A stretch of 64,000 nt of DNA from Apiospora phragmitis (GCA_038363925.1 JAQQWL010000002.1:4960001-5024000), one strand, 5' to 3'; counted from the first letter of the stretch, positions 34,688 to 45,908 are shown. Translations and numbers: made by a program. Notes: generated by a model not told the origin, from the letters alone.

Positions 34688-36094
34688 ATCGAAGGGTACC
34701 CAGCGAACTACAGCGATCTATTAATCTTAGCCCGCAATAAAAACGGACCTGTCTGATTTATTCAGATAGTAATACAATCTAAACCGCGATGCAGTTGAGA
34801 TTTGAGGTTGTTAATGCTACTGTGGCGGAGAATGGGTAGGACTAACCAACAGCTGCAAAAGGCGTAGTTCTCCTACTGAGTATCCTACGCAGGGAAGGAG
34901 GCAACCCTCTTCCCTACAAAAGCCGTACGCTCAGCTGGCGTTGGAAGTGCAGCCCTACCCACCTAGTGCCCATGGTGGGCTGTCTGTAATTTACTTCTTC
35001 CCTCTTTTTGTTCGGCAAGGGGCCAAGTGCATACGTAATCCATTGCATTTCAAGGGTTTAGGGGTAATAGTAAGCAGCGGCGAGACATTCTCCGTCACAC
35101 TGGCAGCCGTTGCGCAGGTAAAAGGGCGAGTGCTAGTTCGAAAGCGAATGGTATTATTTTAGAACTAGGCGTAATTATTTAAAGACATGCTTACATGCAT
35201 ATAATTATAGTTTGGGGTTATGATGCATATCGTAGTTCCTCGTAAGCGCTGGGGCCTGCATCTTCAAGTCCCACGGAGTCGCAAACGCGTGTGCCATATC
35301 CGCTTTGTTGTCTCCAGTCATCCTGAGTAATTACCACGACAACTCCAAACTGTCACAATCGTGTACCGTAGCTTTGCGATGATGTCGCAATAGGGTCAGG
35401 CGCGAGAGCACCCCAGCAAGGGTGAGATGCTTAGTACCACTCTCTTTGTCTTGAGTATACTAGCCACACAGCGCCGCTTCGCGGCTACATTCCACTATAG
35501 GTTTAGCGAGGGGTACGGCTATGTACGCCAAAACCTGTCACCAGCTGGTCTGCTCATCGCCAATGCCCCCTACCCCTTCTCTACAAGCTAGGCACAATCG
35601 ACCACCGGGGCTATCGCGTTCGACTATACGGGCTATGCAGAGACCCGCCTGGCCGAGTTCACTGCGTGGAGTGCCGAGGATGACGGGTCGCGCTCCGGGG
35701 CTTTGGAGATGCCGTTGAGGGAGGCTCAGTGGGCGATGGCGTATTTGGGGGCCCATCGGTAGGAATCGAAGGAAGAAAATACCTGCGTTTCATATCGTGA
35801 AACTTGGTCTCCGAGGTCATGGTTGATACACTGTGCCACCGTCCAACCTCGACTGGAGAAGCCGCGGAGACGGGAGACGGTTGCTTCGGTATTTTCGTAC
35901 TACGAATCGCGTCTTCGAACACAAGGTCGGAAATAGTCTATTGTTGACTATTTTCTACCGTGCTCACCGTAATCGCTGTGTCCCGTTTCTATAACTAAGT
36001 AGGTATAAACGTGCGCGTTGCTAGTAGCACGACAGCACTGTGCAGTAGGTAATACCAGGCCCGCGGTTTTCCTAGGCTCCGACTCCATTGCAAG
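34688..36094. other. intergenic with one coding relic
   Basis: Apart from the relic at 35472-35762, no gene is supported. The part from 34700 to 35250 is mixed AT-rich and GC-rich sequence with no long frame. Confidence 0.5.
35472..35762 (+). pseudogene. relic of an unrecognised protein gene, one in-frame stop
   Basis: One frame reads RRFAATFHYRFSEGYGYVRQ then NLSPAGLLIANAPYPFSTS, a TAG, then AQSTTGAIAFDYTGYAETRL and ALEMPLREAQWAMAYLGAHR before a stop. The composition and regular pattern look like real protein, but there is no start, and a stop lies in the middle. No family recognised. It lies next to the MFS pseudogene, suggesting a small gene graveyard. Confidence 0.35.
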
Positions 36095-36839
36095 ATGACG
36101 ACCGCTACTAACTGCCTTCTCGGCGGCGCACGGCGTTTCTTCGTCGTCAGTGCCGAAACGCTCCGGCACTCGCACCGCGACGTCAAGCTGCTGATCGTCC
36201 TGCGCCTGGTGCGCCTGCTGGGCCACGGCGGCACCATCTTGATCAGGGGCCATCTACCTCCACGAACTGGGGTTCCGCGACTCGGACGTCGGCCTGTTCA
36301 TGACCCTGACGCTCCTCGGCGACTTGGTCATCAGCTCCGTTCTGGCCTACGTCGGCGACGCGGTCGGGGTCCGCCTCACGGCAACCATGGGTTCCGCTTT
36401 GATGTGTGTCGCCGGGGTGGTCTTTGCCTATGTCAGCAATTTCTAGTTGCTGCTAGTGGCGGCTATTCTGGGGTGATTAGTCCAAGGGGAAGTGATTGGT
36501 ACTCTAGGAAGCGGTAGCCCCTCCCCTGATCTCGCGAATTCTTCAGCTGACAAAGAGCACAGTCCCAACGAGATTGACCCCTTCAAGCCCATTGAGGAGT
36601 CAACCATCTCATGCCTTAGCAACGCCGAGACTTGCAGTGACTTGTTTGCTTGGTGGTCCATGTTGGGCATGCTGGGCACTGCCGCCAGCAACCTGCTGAC
36701 GGGTCAACTGAATCCGGGATGGACGGGAGTGACGACGGGCGGCAAAAGAGCGTGGAACCACCTACTATCTCGGACCAGACCCTTGATAGCGATCAGGACA
36801 CGGCCGAGGAGTCAGAACCCTGTCTCCTCCATTCGATGA
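36095..36839 (+). pseudogene. major facilitator superfamily transporter, truncated and interrupted
   Basis: From ATG at 36095 the frame gives DVKLLIVLRLVRLLGHGGTI, a first MFS helix. After a frame change near 36246 it continues AIYLHELGFRDSDVGLFMTL, TLLGDLVISSVLAYVGDAVG and LTATMGSALMCVAGVVFAYV. It then meets TAG (36446-36448) and TGA (36473-36475) within helix 4, and resumes LVQGEVIGTLGSGSPSPD and FKPIEESTISCLSNAETCSD followed by LFAWWSMLGMLGTAASNLLT, the conserved PFRxIEES...FAWY block of one fungal MFS group. The remaining helices are absent. TAG from TGG is a RIP-compatible change. Confidence 0.75.
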
Positions 36840-37392
36840 CGAACCAAAACTACAACAGTGTGTCAGTTCTACCGCCTTGTAAGAACATGCTGGTCCCATC
36901 GGTAAAAGAATGACACGCAAAATATGCTGCTCAGGGTGGTTCAGTTAACATTGTCAGTCTCCGAGATACATTCAGAGCTTCCCTGGATGAGAAATGCGGC
37001 GGCCTGTAGGTTAGGGGCTGCAGGCTTCCGTACACTCATCATGTTGTCTTGAATTTCCTGGCGGCGCAGTGGGTGGCAGAAGAGCCAGGTCGTGTGAATT
37101 AGACTGCTTTGCTCACTCTCACAACACACACACACAACCTGTTAGACATCAAGCCCGAAGCCCAATTCAAAATTCGATGAGCGGGTTCTCATATGAGCGT
37201 AAGTAATACAGCTATCTATCTGTGAACCCTTGCCACTTCTAATTCTAATTTATACGGTCTAGGCCGCGTTAGCACTTGGCTTTCCGCAAGCGGCGAAGAT
37301 GACATGATATATTGTATAGTGGTACATAGCGGTACAGTGGTTGTACAGAGGGGTGATGGAGGGGCACTAGAAGTGCGTGTGTACGCGTGGTG
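36840..37392. other. intergenic, no supported gene
   Basis: Short AC-rich run near 37125-37138. No coding frame is supported. Confidence 0.6.
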
Positions 37393-38920
37393 TTAGGCGG
37401 GCGTCTTGGCTCCAAGCCGGTTGGCTGATGGCGCGACGGGCGCTCCCGAGTTGGCTGATGGCGCGATGAGCACTCCCGAGTCGGCTCCCTCATTGGCTTC
37501 CGGCTGCCTATGGCGGATGAAGTCGTACATGGTGGGACCATCCTCACACCACTTGTCAAACCCAAAGGCTGACATGATGGCGCTGAGCGCCTCGTCGCCG
37601 CCGTCCAAGAAGGCGGCGGCGGCAATGGCTTCGACGGTGGTGGACATGTACTTGGGGTTTTTCTTGTCAGAAATCAAGTACGATTTGACTGAGTCCATGT
37701 CGCGCGTTATGCATCGTTCCAGGTTTAGCTTGAGGAAGATGCCGCTGAGATGCTCATCGCTCAAGACAACTGAGCTTCTGGTGCTCCTAGAAGAGGGTCA
37801 GCGGCCGATGCAAGAGCAGGAAGTGGAAAGTTGGTAATCACCATAGTACTCCGGTACCCAGCACGGGTCCCAGCTCGAGCCACTTGCGGCATAGATAAGT
37901 CCGCATCAGGGAGTCGCCGTAGATGGCGAGGCGCTTGCTGGACGGCAGGTAAAAGTTACCACCACCGTCGACGCTGAACTGATGGCGAGGTTCGGAATTC
38001 ACAGCGACGTTAAGGGCCTCGGCCAGGATAACTTTGGATGTAAAAGTGTAGCCGAGTATTTGCTAGGGGAAGATCCCGTTAGCCAGAAATAACAATGAGG
38101 AATTATCCAGTTTGGTCAGCTTACCTCGCACCGTACGATGCCGGGACCGAAGCGGGATTCGCGGCGACGGGTATCAATTAAGGAACATATGAGGGGCGAG
38201 GATGGGGCAAAGAATGCATAAGGTTGGAGCGGGTTCGGACTGATGCCGACAATCTGGCCCGGTCGCCGTTTCCAAGGGGCTGGAGGGGTAGCTGGCACTG
38301 ACGGTGACGGTGACGGCTCTGGTGACTTTGCCCGTCGTGGTCTCCGGTGTTGTGCGAATGGTCTTGACGATGGCAGCGCAAGCGTCTTTGAGAGGGGGTG
38401 AGGCTGGGGTAAAGAATGCATCATAAAGGGAATTCGCGATGATACGAACGGTCTGACCCGGCCGCGGTCTCCAAGGGGCTGGAGTGGTAGCTGGCTCTTT
38501 TGCCCGTGATTTTGCCCGTCGTGGTGTTGATGGCGTCGACGATGGTAGCGTAGCCGTATTTAAGATGAGGGGTGAGGCTGGGGTAAAGAATGGATAACGG
38601 TGGAGTGGTTTCGGGCAGATGCGAGCGGTCTGGCCCGGCCGCGGCGTCCAAGGAGCTGGAGCGACAGCCGGCTCAGGCTTTGGTGGTTTGGGTGGTTTCG
38701 CCCGTGATTTCGCTGGCGGCGGTGGTGGTGTTGACGGTGCTAGCGATGGCAGTGCAGTTGTGTTTGCCGCCTCCTCAGCCTCAGCAGCGGCGGCCTTCTT
38801 GGCCGCCTTCCCGGCAGTCTTGACGGCAGACTTTTCGGCAGACTTTTCTAGCGCTAGTGCCTTGGCTGCTGCGTCGAGCGCCCTTTTGGCTGCCTTGCTC
38901 GCTTTGCCACGCTTTCCCAT
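37393..38920 (-). CDS. RNase III-domain-like protein with N-terminal Pro-rich repeats, frameshifted
   Basis: Exons 38125-38920, 37858-38062 and 37393-37769. The N-terminus is a Lys/Ala-rich basic stretch (MGKRGKASKAAKRALDAAAK) followed by three repeats of about 40-55 residues with the pattern PAPWxPRPGQTxRI...FFTPASPL...LPSSxP...RRAKSRAKEP. A one-base insertion in a run of five Gs (38394-38398) puts repeat 3 in another frame. From there the frame runs through RESRFGPGIVRCE|QILGYTF, then FTSKVILAEALNVAVNSEP and SSKRLAIYGDSLMRTYLCRK, resembling the RNase III signature (ERLEFLGDAVL). Exon 3 ends with STTVEAIAAAAFLDGGDEAL, the family's second helix pair. Catalytic acids appear only partly conserved, so it may be a non-catalytic RNA-binding paralogue. 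Confidence 0.7.
38210..38665 (-). repeat. three coding tandem repeats, Pro/Trp/Arg-rich
   Basis: Units near 38540-38665, 38400-38520 and 38210-38320 each encode PAPWxxRPGQxxxI followed by FFxPxSPL. Spacing differs because the linker lengths vary. The repeats lie inside exon 1 of the RNase III-like gene. Confidence 0.75.
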
Positions 38921-39568
38921 TGCTAATATGCAATTGCAGATTACAAGATGTTGGGAATTGAGCTCAGAAAGTCGCGTCTAGCATGTCTAGCACCATTAAT
39001 CTACTCCAATGTTAACGGCGACAAAAAAATCTCAGCAGTGCTGGCACGGTATCAGTTTAGCGTACCTAATTAGTGGGCCATCGCGCCGGACTTTCATTTT
39101 TCATTAAAAGCGATCCCCGACGCGTCAACACCCCTGCTTAAAGTGACCATTCCACTGGGCCCTGACTAAGCAACTGTACACACGTATGAACCAATAAATC
39201 AACAACAAAACAGGCGACCAGAATAAGCCGCTCCGTAAAGAGAGACCAACAGCAACTGGAAATGAGTACATGTATCCCGTCTTTCCTACTTGCGAAGAGC
39301 CAGCGGTGTTGCCCGTAGCATCCATTAGATACCTAAAATCTAGCGGGAGTGCCCGCAGGCCCAAACCCCACCAAATCCTGGCCAAGGGTCTCGACTTGAC
39401 CCGCCCCAGAGACCGCAAAAGTCAAAAGATAGTAGAGGAGTTGTGCCCTATCGCCGAGCCCGACTCAAGATTGTAGGGGCGTTGGAACTTTTGATACGAG
39501 CGTAATGCCCATCAAGGGCGGAAGCATAGTCCAAGGAAATCCAAACGCCGCTGGTGATGTACGCCAAT
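38921..39568. other. intergenic, no supported gene
   Basis: Promoter of the RNase III-like gene at the left end and 3' region of the RidA-like gene at the right. A frame at 39125-39418 (minus) shows no convincing coding character. Confidence 0.55.
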
Positions 39569-40209
39569 TTAATCGCCCAAGTAGAAGGTCCCCTCCACCT
39601 CGACGATATCATCGTCATTGAGCCTCTGCACCTCCAAAATCGTTCGGGGCGGATAGTTGGGCGCCACCTCCCTCCACAGCTCCTCCTGGACCTGGTTCAC
39701 CAGCGGCCGCCAGCGATGCATGTCCGTCACGAACACCTGCAGCCTCACACACGAGGTCTATTCGATTGCGCAAGCCCAATTCCCGCAGTCAGCGAAAGAC
39801 ATCCAAGAAAGAAGGTATGTAGGTAGGTAGGGGGGACTTGCGAGATCCGAGCCGCCGAGTTCGGCTAGCGTCTTCATGTTGGTAAAGGCCTGGTACACCC
39901 GCTCGCGTCCGACGGGCGCGAGCGTCGTGTTGGATGGATAGAAGCCACGCATGCCTATTTGGGAGATGGATTTAGTTAGTAATACTACTTGGGCTGGAGA
40001 AAGGAGACGGCGCAGGTAATACCGGATATGTAAAGGGTGTTTCCGGCCCGCGACATCATACTCCAAGTGCCGCTGGCGTTGAAGAGCTCGGCAGGATTGT
40101 AGATGTCGACACCGAGCGGAGATGTGTAGTTCGGAGCGGCTTGTCTTGTCGCGTAAGCGGCGAAAGCGATCAGTGGCGTCACGGCGATGGGGAGCTTCAT
40201 GATTATCAT
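39569..40209 (-). CDS. RidA/YjgF-family protein with N-terminal hydrophobic leader
   Basis: Exons 40023-40209, 39842-39954 and 39569-39736 give 155 aa (or 152 from the inner Met). The RidA fold is seen as SPLGVDIYNPAELFNASGTW, NTLYISGI-like strand, VYQAFTNMKTLAELGGSDL|VFVTDM across the second intron, and NYPPRTILEVQRLNDDDIVE with the conserved Arg-(T)-xxE toward the end. RidA enzymes hydrolyse reactive enamine/imine intermediates. Unusually, the protein begins MKLPIAVTPLIAFAAYATRQ, a signal-peptide-like leader, which suggests a secretory-pathway or extracellular member. Intron 2 (39737-39841) has a GC donor (GCAAGT). Intron 1 (39955-40022) is normal. Confidence 0.85.
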
Positions 40210-40793
40210 GTCCGGTGTTTACTCTTAATTAGAGCTCACTCTTCAGGGGCGGTGGCATAGTCTCTTAACATCCTAATATTTGCTCAATTCCCAGACCGCT
40301 ATCGGTAATCGGACACCAGGTCTAGCGCTTAACGCGTCGGGACGATTCTCTTGGATTACATCATGCTTCTTGGCAGCGCTGCAGAGTGACAAAAGACAGG
40401 GGGCTAACTTGTCTTGTAGAACGGATTAGAGCCTCACCGGATTGGAGGCAGGGGTAAACAAGACCAAGCCCATTCAAGCCGAGCCTGAGCAAAAGCGGCA
40501 AAAGGCCATGTGATCAAAGTTGTCCGAACAGTTGTGGTATAGCAACGGAATGAGTCAGACAATGTTGAATCACAGTTGGCCGGGATTTGTCTCTTGTAGC
40601 CACCCAGGCGAATAGGAGGTGGCATGTGTGGTGAGTAGTAGACGATACCACAATCGCTAGTAGGAACAGGTAATATATACTATAATCAAAATTGAAAATG
40701 GCGATATCCTATCCACATACTGCGACGTGACCGATAACCTAGATGTGAGTGAGACTCAATCATCTCGGGAGGGCTTGATGGCTACGGTTGTCA
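40210..40793. other. intergenic, no supported gene
   Basis: Promoter of the RidA-like gene and 3' region of the methyltransferase gene. No coding frame is supported. Confidence 0.6.
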
Positions 40794-43700
40794 TCACTGC
40801 CCTTCAACCTTGACACCCTCTCCAGAGTCTCCACCAGGTTGCGCCTTACCTTCCCACTCATGCGGTTTCCGCCCGTAGACAACCCATCTAGACACCCGAC
40901 CGTTTGTTTTAGCGACATGTTCTCTTGTAGCAGCAGTATGTTGATGTTTGCAAGAGAGGGGGGGAAGGGACAGGAAAGGAAGAAACCTACACCGGGAGAT
41001 AAGCATGTATAGCCGGGCTGACGAGGTCGGCCCGGAAGTTGTTCGTCAGCTCCTCCCTCTGCTGACTGGTGTAGCCGAGCGAGTCCATGACGCGGAACAT
41101 GATGCCGCCGATGTTGTCGTAAAAGTTGCGCGCGAACAGCCGGCCCACGTGCTTCAGGCGCTCGTCTTTGCACCACGGTCCCACGGGGGCGGCAAACTTC
41201 CGCTCTTGCACTTCGACGACTATTTCCCGCCCCCCCCCCCGAAATTGATTAGCTTGTTTTCCATTTCGATTGGTTCGGTCCTCATCTTTTCATACTCCTA
41301 GTAAGATCTTTGATGGAACCTCCGTCGTAGCCTGCAAAGAGTGAAAAAGGGGTGGGTGGACTTACAGCCGACCTCCTCCAGCCATTCTTTATAGTGTCGG
41401 GTCACGTCCAGATTCCTGCCTTTCAAGGCCGCCCCCGCGGTCATCATATCGCCGAAGCGCTCCAGGGCCGTGCCTATTGTCGTCTGCCGTTAGTATGGAT
41501 GTGTCGGACTGAATTGCTCTTGCCAGACAGTTGCCTCTCTCTCTCTCCAAAGCCTACCTTGAGTACTGCCGTCGAACGAGGTGACGTCAGCTTGGCCGTC
41601 CGCAAACTCGATCCAACCGCCGGGATTCATGTTCTCGAGAGCCTGGCGCATCACGAACTTGGTGTCGTCGAAGCAAGAGAAGACGGCCCGGGCGTGGATG
41701 TAATCGAACTTGATCGGCGCGAACTCCCACGGCTCCTCGGCGTCATCCCGAATGAACTCGACGTTGCTGGGCGCGTTATCCGGTTGTATCTTGCTCAGGT
41801 CGGTCCCAATGACGTGGGCTCCCGGGTGCGCTTCAGCTGTGGGCCCAGGAGTTAGTCATTTCATGTATCTCTCTCTCCCGAGGGCCTGATGAGTGCCCAG
41901 GGTGCGTGGGGTGGGGGGTATCAAACCAAATTCTATAGCCCAAAGACCTGTTCCAGTGGCAATATCCAGGACATACCGAGGGGACTGGATCGGCGCAAGG
42001 TATGATCGGTGATGAAGAAGTAGCGACGAGGAATAGTGCTGCAAATCGAGGCGTTCTTGTTCGGCCTGTTCGGGTGTGAGTCCCATGATTCTGTTCTAGG
42101 TTATGGGGATGTCAACTTACTGCGTCGTTGGGCAAAAGATATTTCCCATCTTTATAGCCATGGTAACTTCGACCGTTCCCGTCTATGACGGAATTGGGTT
42201 CGACCACGGATGAGCCACTTGACTTACGATAGACCTCGGCCGGTATCCAGGTTTCAGGCGGGATCCCACTCCGGCTCGAGGGAATGGCAGATGGAGACAC
42301 GGCGTCAGGTCGGAGGTACAGGGGGTCGATCTCGGGAAAGTCCTCTGGCAACAGCTCATGGGGCTGGAAACCGAACCTCTTCCTTGGCGCAGGAGGCATC
42401 GACGACGTTGGTTCGGGATGACTTGCTCGGAGGCTCTCGGGTGCATCGGCCTTCCGGCCGTATATCGCAACGCTGTCAAAACTTCAGTTAGTCTCAGATG
42501 ACAAAGAGAATGCGACTCTTGAAAGAACTGTCCGGCTTACACGGGGACATATGCATGGATAGCCGGGTCGACCAGGTTACGCCGAAATTCCGCTATGTGC
42601 TGTTCGATTTCTTCCGTCGACATCCCGGCCCTCTTGAGCATCACATGCGCGATCCCGTCGATGCCGTCGTAGGAATCCCGTTGACAGTACTTCCCAGCCA
42701 ATTTGAGGCGGGGGTTCTTGGCCCAGGGTCCGAACGGCCAGGCGAGCTTCCTCTCGACAACGTCCACGACTGTATCCGGCCCGCGAACACGGAGTTAGCA
42801 GAGCAGTCTAGCAACGCCGATCGCGGTATACCACGTCACGATATCATACTCACAGCCAATCTCCTCCATCCATTCCTTGTAATGTGTCGCAACCATGAGA
42901 TCTCTCCCAACCGTGGCGGCTCCTCGTACGCAGTAGGTTCCGCCTCTGTCTATGGCCGTCCCTTTCATGGTGCCATCGAGGCAGCCGCAAACCCCGTAAC
43001 AGTCCAGATATTCGATGTAGCCGCCGGGGCTGAGGTTCTCAAAGGCTTTCTCCATCACCCCTTTGGGTTGTCGAAACACGTGAGCACTGCACGCGCATGT
43101 ATGTAGTCGAACTTAACGTCGTAGCACCATTCTTCCTCCGAATCCTCCCTAACAAATGTCACGTTCGGGGGTTTTTGATCAGGCTGGATTAAGCTCAGAT
43201 CCGTCCCGATAACCTGGGCGTGTGGGAAAAGTTCGGCTGAAGTCGTTGTCAGTTGAGATAGCCAAGAGTGGAAGAAGGCGATACACACCAAACTCGATGG
43301 GCCATATCCCTGTGCCGGTGGCAAGGTCCAGCACGTATTTCGGGTCTTTGATAGGTGCAAGGAAGCTTCGGCCTCCGAGTAACACCTTCAACCCGTGATA
43401 TCGGAGATCTAATCGATCCTGTTCTGTCTACGGAGCTGTCAGTATGGCTGGTGTTAACAAGTGTTTTCCGGTCATCTGCGGATACTCACCCCATCGTTGG
43501 GGATAAGATATTTTCCTTCCCTGTACCCATTATATAACCTCCCATTCTCACCCTGCACAGAGTGCGGTTCGACAATGGACGACCCCGTTGGCACGCGGAA
43601 AAGATCACTGGGAATCCAATCTTCCATAGGAATCTTGGAAACGATCTTTGGGGGGTTGGCAGGATCGACCACAGCGTATGCAGGATCGAGATCTGGGTAG

Positions 43701-44263
43701 TCCTCCGGCAGGAACTCGCGCGGGTGCCAAACAGAGATGAGAGAATCGTAATAAAGTTTGGAATGGGTCTCGGCCTGCCTCGCTTCCAGGAGCTGCGAAG
43801 GCAGTTGCAATTGTCGGGGCATTGAGCTGGCCGGTTCTTGTCGTGGGACTGCGGGCGGCACAGTATTGTTGAGCACGTAACCGTCATTGCCACCGGCATC
43901 AGTACCCCCCGAATACGGCATCATATGGGGCTCTGGTATCGGAAAGAATTCCATGGCCCCGGCGTCGTGTGTTGGGAAATAGCCAGGCGCCTGGAACATT
44001 GGTGCCTGCGCCTGAAAGCCTTGGTGCCCTTCCATGGGAAGCAGCGGTTCCACGTTGGATCCTGCAAAGTTGCCGAAGCCGGCAAATGGCTGGGAAGCCG
44101 GTAGCTGGGTGTTGAAGCTGTAATCGACAGGCGTCGGCCTCGTTGTTTCGGGACCGAGCCATACGAATTCATCGTCATTCGCTGGAGGAGCAGAGCCGGA
44201 ACCCTCTCCCTCGCGTCCTGGCCCAGCGGTCGCGCCGCCCTCGAATTGGCGTGGAGCTGACAT
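40794..44263 (-). CDS. fused tandem LaeA-like SAM methyltransferases, about 908 aa
   Basis: Ten exons: 43490-44263, 43289-43427, 42854-43236, 42541-42769, 42121-42472, 41927-42065, 41558-41836, 41366-41473, 40991-41219 and 40794-40887. After a disordered N-terminus, module 1 has PREFLPEDYPDLDP, NGYREGKYLIPNDG, YVLDLATGTGIWPIEF (SAM motif I), VIGTDLSLIQP and FDYIHARAVLTCFD. Module 2 repeats all of these: PHELLPEDFPEIDP, HGYKDGKYLLPNDA, YVLDIATGTGLWAIEF, VIGTDLSKIQP, FDYIHARAVFSCFD. Exon 4 runs YVPV|VAIYGRKADAPES into module 2 with no stop. The 139-nt and 229-nt exons recur in both halves, indicating an intragenic duplication. A one-base loss in a run of four Cs on the plus strand (43058-43061) breaks module 1. 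LaeA-like enzymes regulate or modify secondary metabolites. Confidence 0.85.
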
Positions 44264-44832
44264 CGGATCGGATCTGGATATGTTGAAGATTTGATAAGTA
44301 AGAAAGAGAAAAGACGGAGAACCAACAACAACGGAGAAATGAAGCTGGGAGTCGTTAGAAGACACCGCGTGGGATGGTGAGGGGTTAATCAACAAAATCG
44401 AAAGGCCGCCGGGCCGAGGAAGTTGACGGTTTGGTCGCATTGCATACTTACAGGGGGAAGGTGCTCCAATAGGATGTCCTTACAAGATTGAGGACGCTGG
44501 GAGGTTCGTATCATCATCTGATTTGGGACGGGTTTGCAAGGATGACAGCTCGTTACCAGTCTGTCGGGTCCGAGGGGCCAATCACCACAGGATTTTTCAC
44601 GTTGATTTTGCGCCAGATGCATTTGTCATCCATGCATCCAGATGGAATTGGCCGACAAGGTTCTGAGTTAAACGGGATCGTTATGTATTAGGTATGCAGT
44701 TCGGGTCAGTTCTCGCTACTGGCTATGACCTGAGGTTGTCACAGGGAAGTCCACACATCCCGTGTTTTAAGTGGATGAGAACGGCTGAGCCGCATGCTCA
44801 CATCCGACATGTCATCCTGATCGATTAATAAC
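44264..44832. other. intergenic, methyltransferase promoter, no supported gene
   Basis: Lies upstream of the methyltransferase start and downstream of the Pra1/Asp f 2-like gene (both minus strand). An in-frame extension to 44440 exists for the methyltransferase but is unlike coding sequence. Confidence 0.6.
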
Positions 44833-45908
44833 CTAGGCACAATGCACCTCCCCGTCGGCGTGAGTGTGGCATTCCTATGGAAAAGAGTCAGTAAGAAGGC
44901 TTTCTGTTAACCAGTATTCATAACGTTGTTCTACTCACAGCAGCAGCAGACGACGTGGTCGAGGGCGCGCCCGAAGTCGTAGCGGTCGGTGCCGGGTGTC
45001 CGCCGTGGCCATCTTCCTTCTTCCCCTCCTCCTCCCCCTTCCCCGCCTTGCCCGTGCACCCCTCCCCCGGCACCGCCACATCAAAAGCGTAGACGTCGAG
45101 CGCGAAGTACTGCAGCGAGTGCGAGTTGCGGACGGCCTCGGCCGGCGCCGCGCGCGCGAGCTCGAGGCACTCGGCGTACGAGTCGGCGAAGTGCTCGGCC
45201 GCGCCCTCGCCCACGCTCGGCATGTGCAGCAGCCGGTGGACCAGGTCCGCGCCGAAGTAGAAGCTCAGCGGCGACCGGGCCACCGTGTAGCCGTACCCGC
45301 ACAGGCCCTCGAGCGGCTTGCGGGTGGTGTAGGATAGGGGGCAGATGACGGTCTCGTCGGTGGCGTTTTCGCCGCGCCAGTGGCCTCCCCAGCCTATTTT
45401 TTTATGGCCGATAATATCAGCGACACATTCCATGCAAGTCGACCAATGAAATAAATACAGTTTCGGGACATGGTGAGATATAATTACCTGGAAGCGCGCA
45501 GTTGCCGTCAACGTCATCGCATCGGATCTTGAACCGGCTCCGGTCACCATTGGCGATTTTGTCGTACCATCCGACCACCTCGGCCGACGCCGCCGCGCCG
45601 AAGTACTTCTGGTACATGGCGGAGCCGTTGCCGAAGCGGAGGACGTGGTCCCGGGCGTGCGCTGCCAGGGCGGCGGCGTCTTCGAGGCCCTTCTTGAGCA
45701 GCGCCCGCTCGGTGGCGTTGCAGGACTCATGGATGGGCCACGCCTGCGACCCGCCAGCGTTCCAAGTCCACTGAGTCGGCGTCGAGGGCGCGCCACTAGC
45801 CGTGACGGTTTGCGTAACGGTCTCCTGGCGTCGCTGGACGGGGCCGGCTGATGATGGGCTGCTGCCGCTTAGGAGAGCCAGCAAGACGGTGGGAATCGTG
45901 CCTTTCAT
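44833..45908 (-). CDS. Pra1/Asp f 2-family secreted zinc-binding protein, 305 aa
   Basis: Exons 45488-45908, 44939-45393 and 44833-44874. A signal peptide (MKGTIPTVLLALLSGSSPSS) precedes the family core: WTWNAGGSQAWPIHESCNAT, LAAHARDHVLRFGNGSAMYQ, KYFGAAASAEVVGWYDKIAN, FKIRCDDVDGNC, then GWGGHWRGENATDETVICPL, SYTTRKPLEGLCGYGYTVAR, HRLLHMPSVGEGAAEHFADS and LQYFALDVYAFDVAVPGEGC. A Lys/Glu/Gly linker follows. The tiny third exon (14 codons with stop) adds ECHTHADGEVHCA, the Cys/His tail that binds zinc in this family; without it the frame would end SRTTL. In Aspergillus and Candida such proteins are secreted zinc scavengers induced by zinc starvation. It is divergent from the gene at 47030. Confidence 0.93.

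Noticed and set aside
42096..42120. Acceptor CTAG giving a 25-nt intron in the methyltransferase
   Set aside because: Too short to splice; the acceptor at 42066 gives 55 nt and aligns with module 1 (NDG|TEQDRLDL versus NDA|AEQERLDL).
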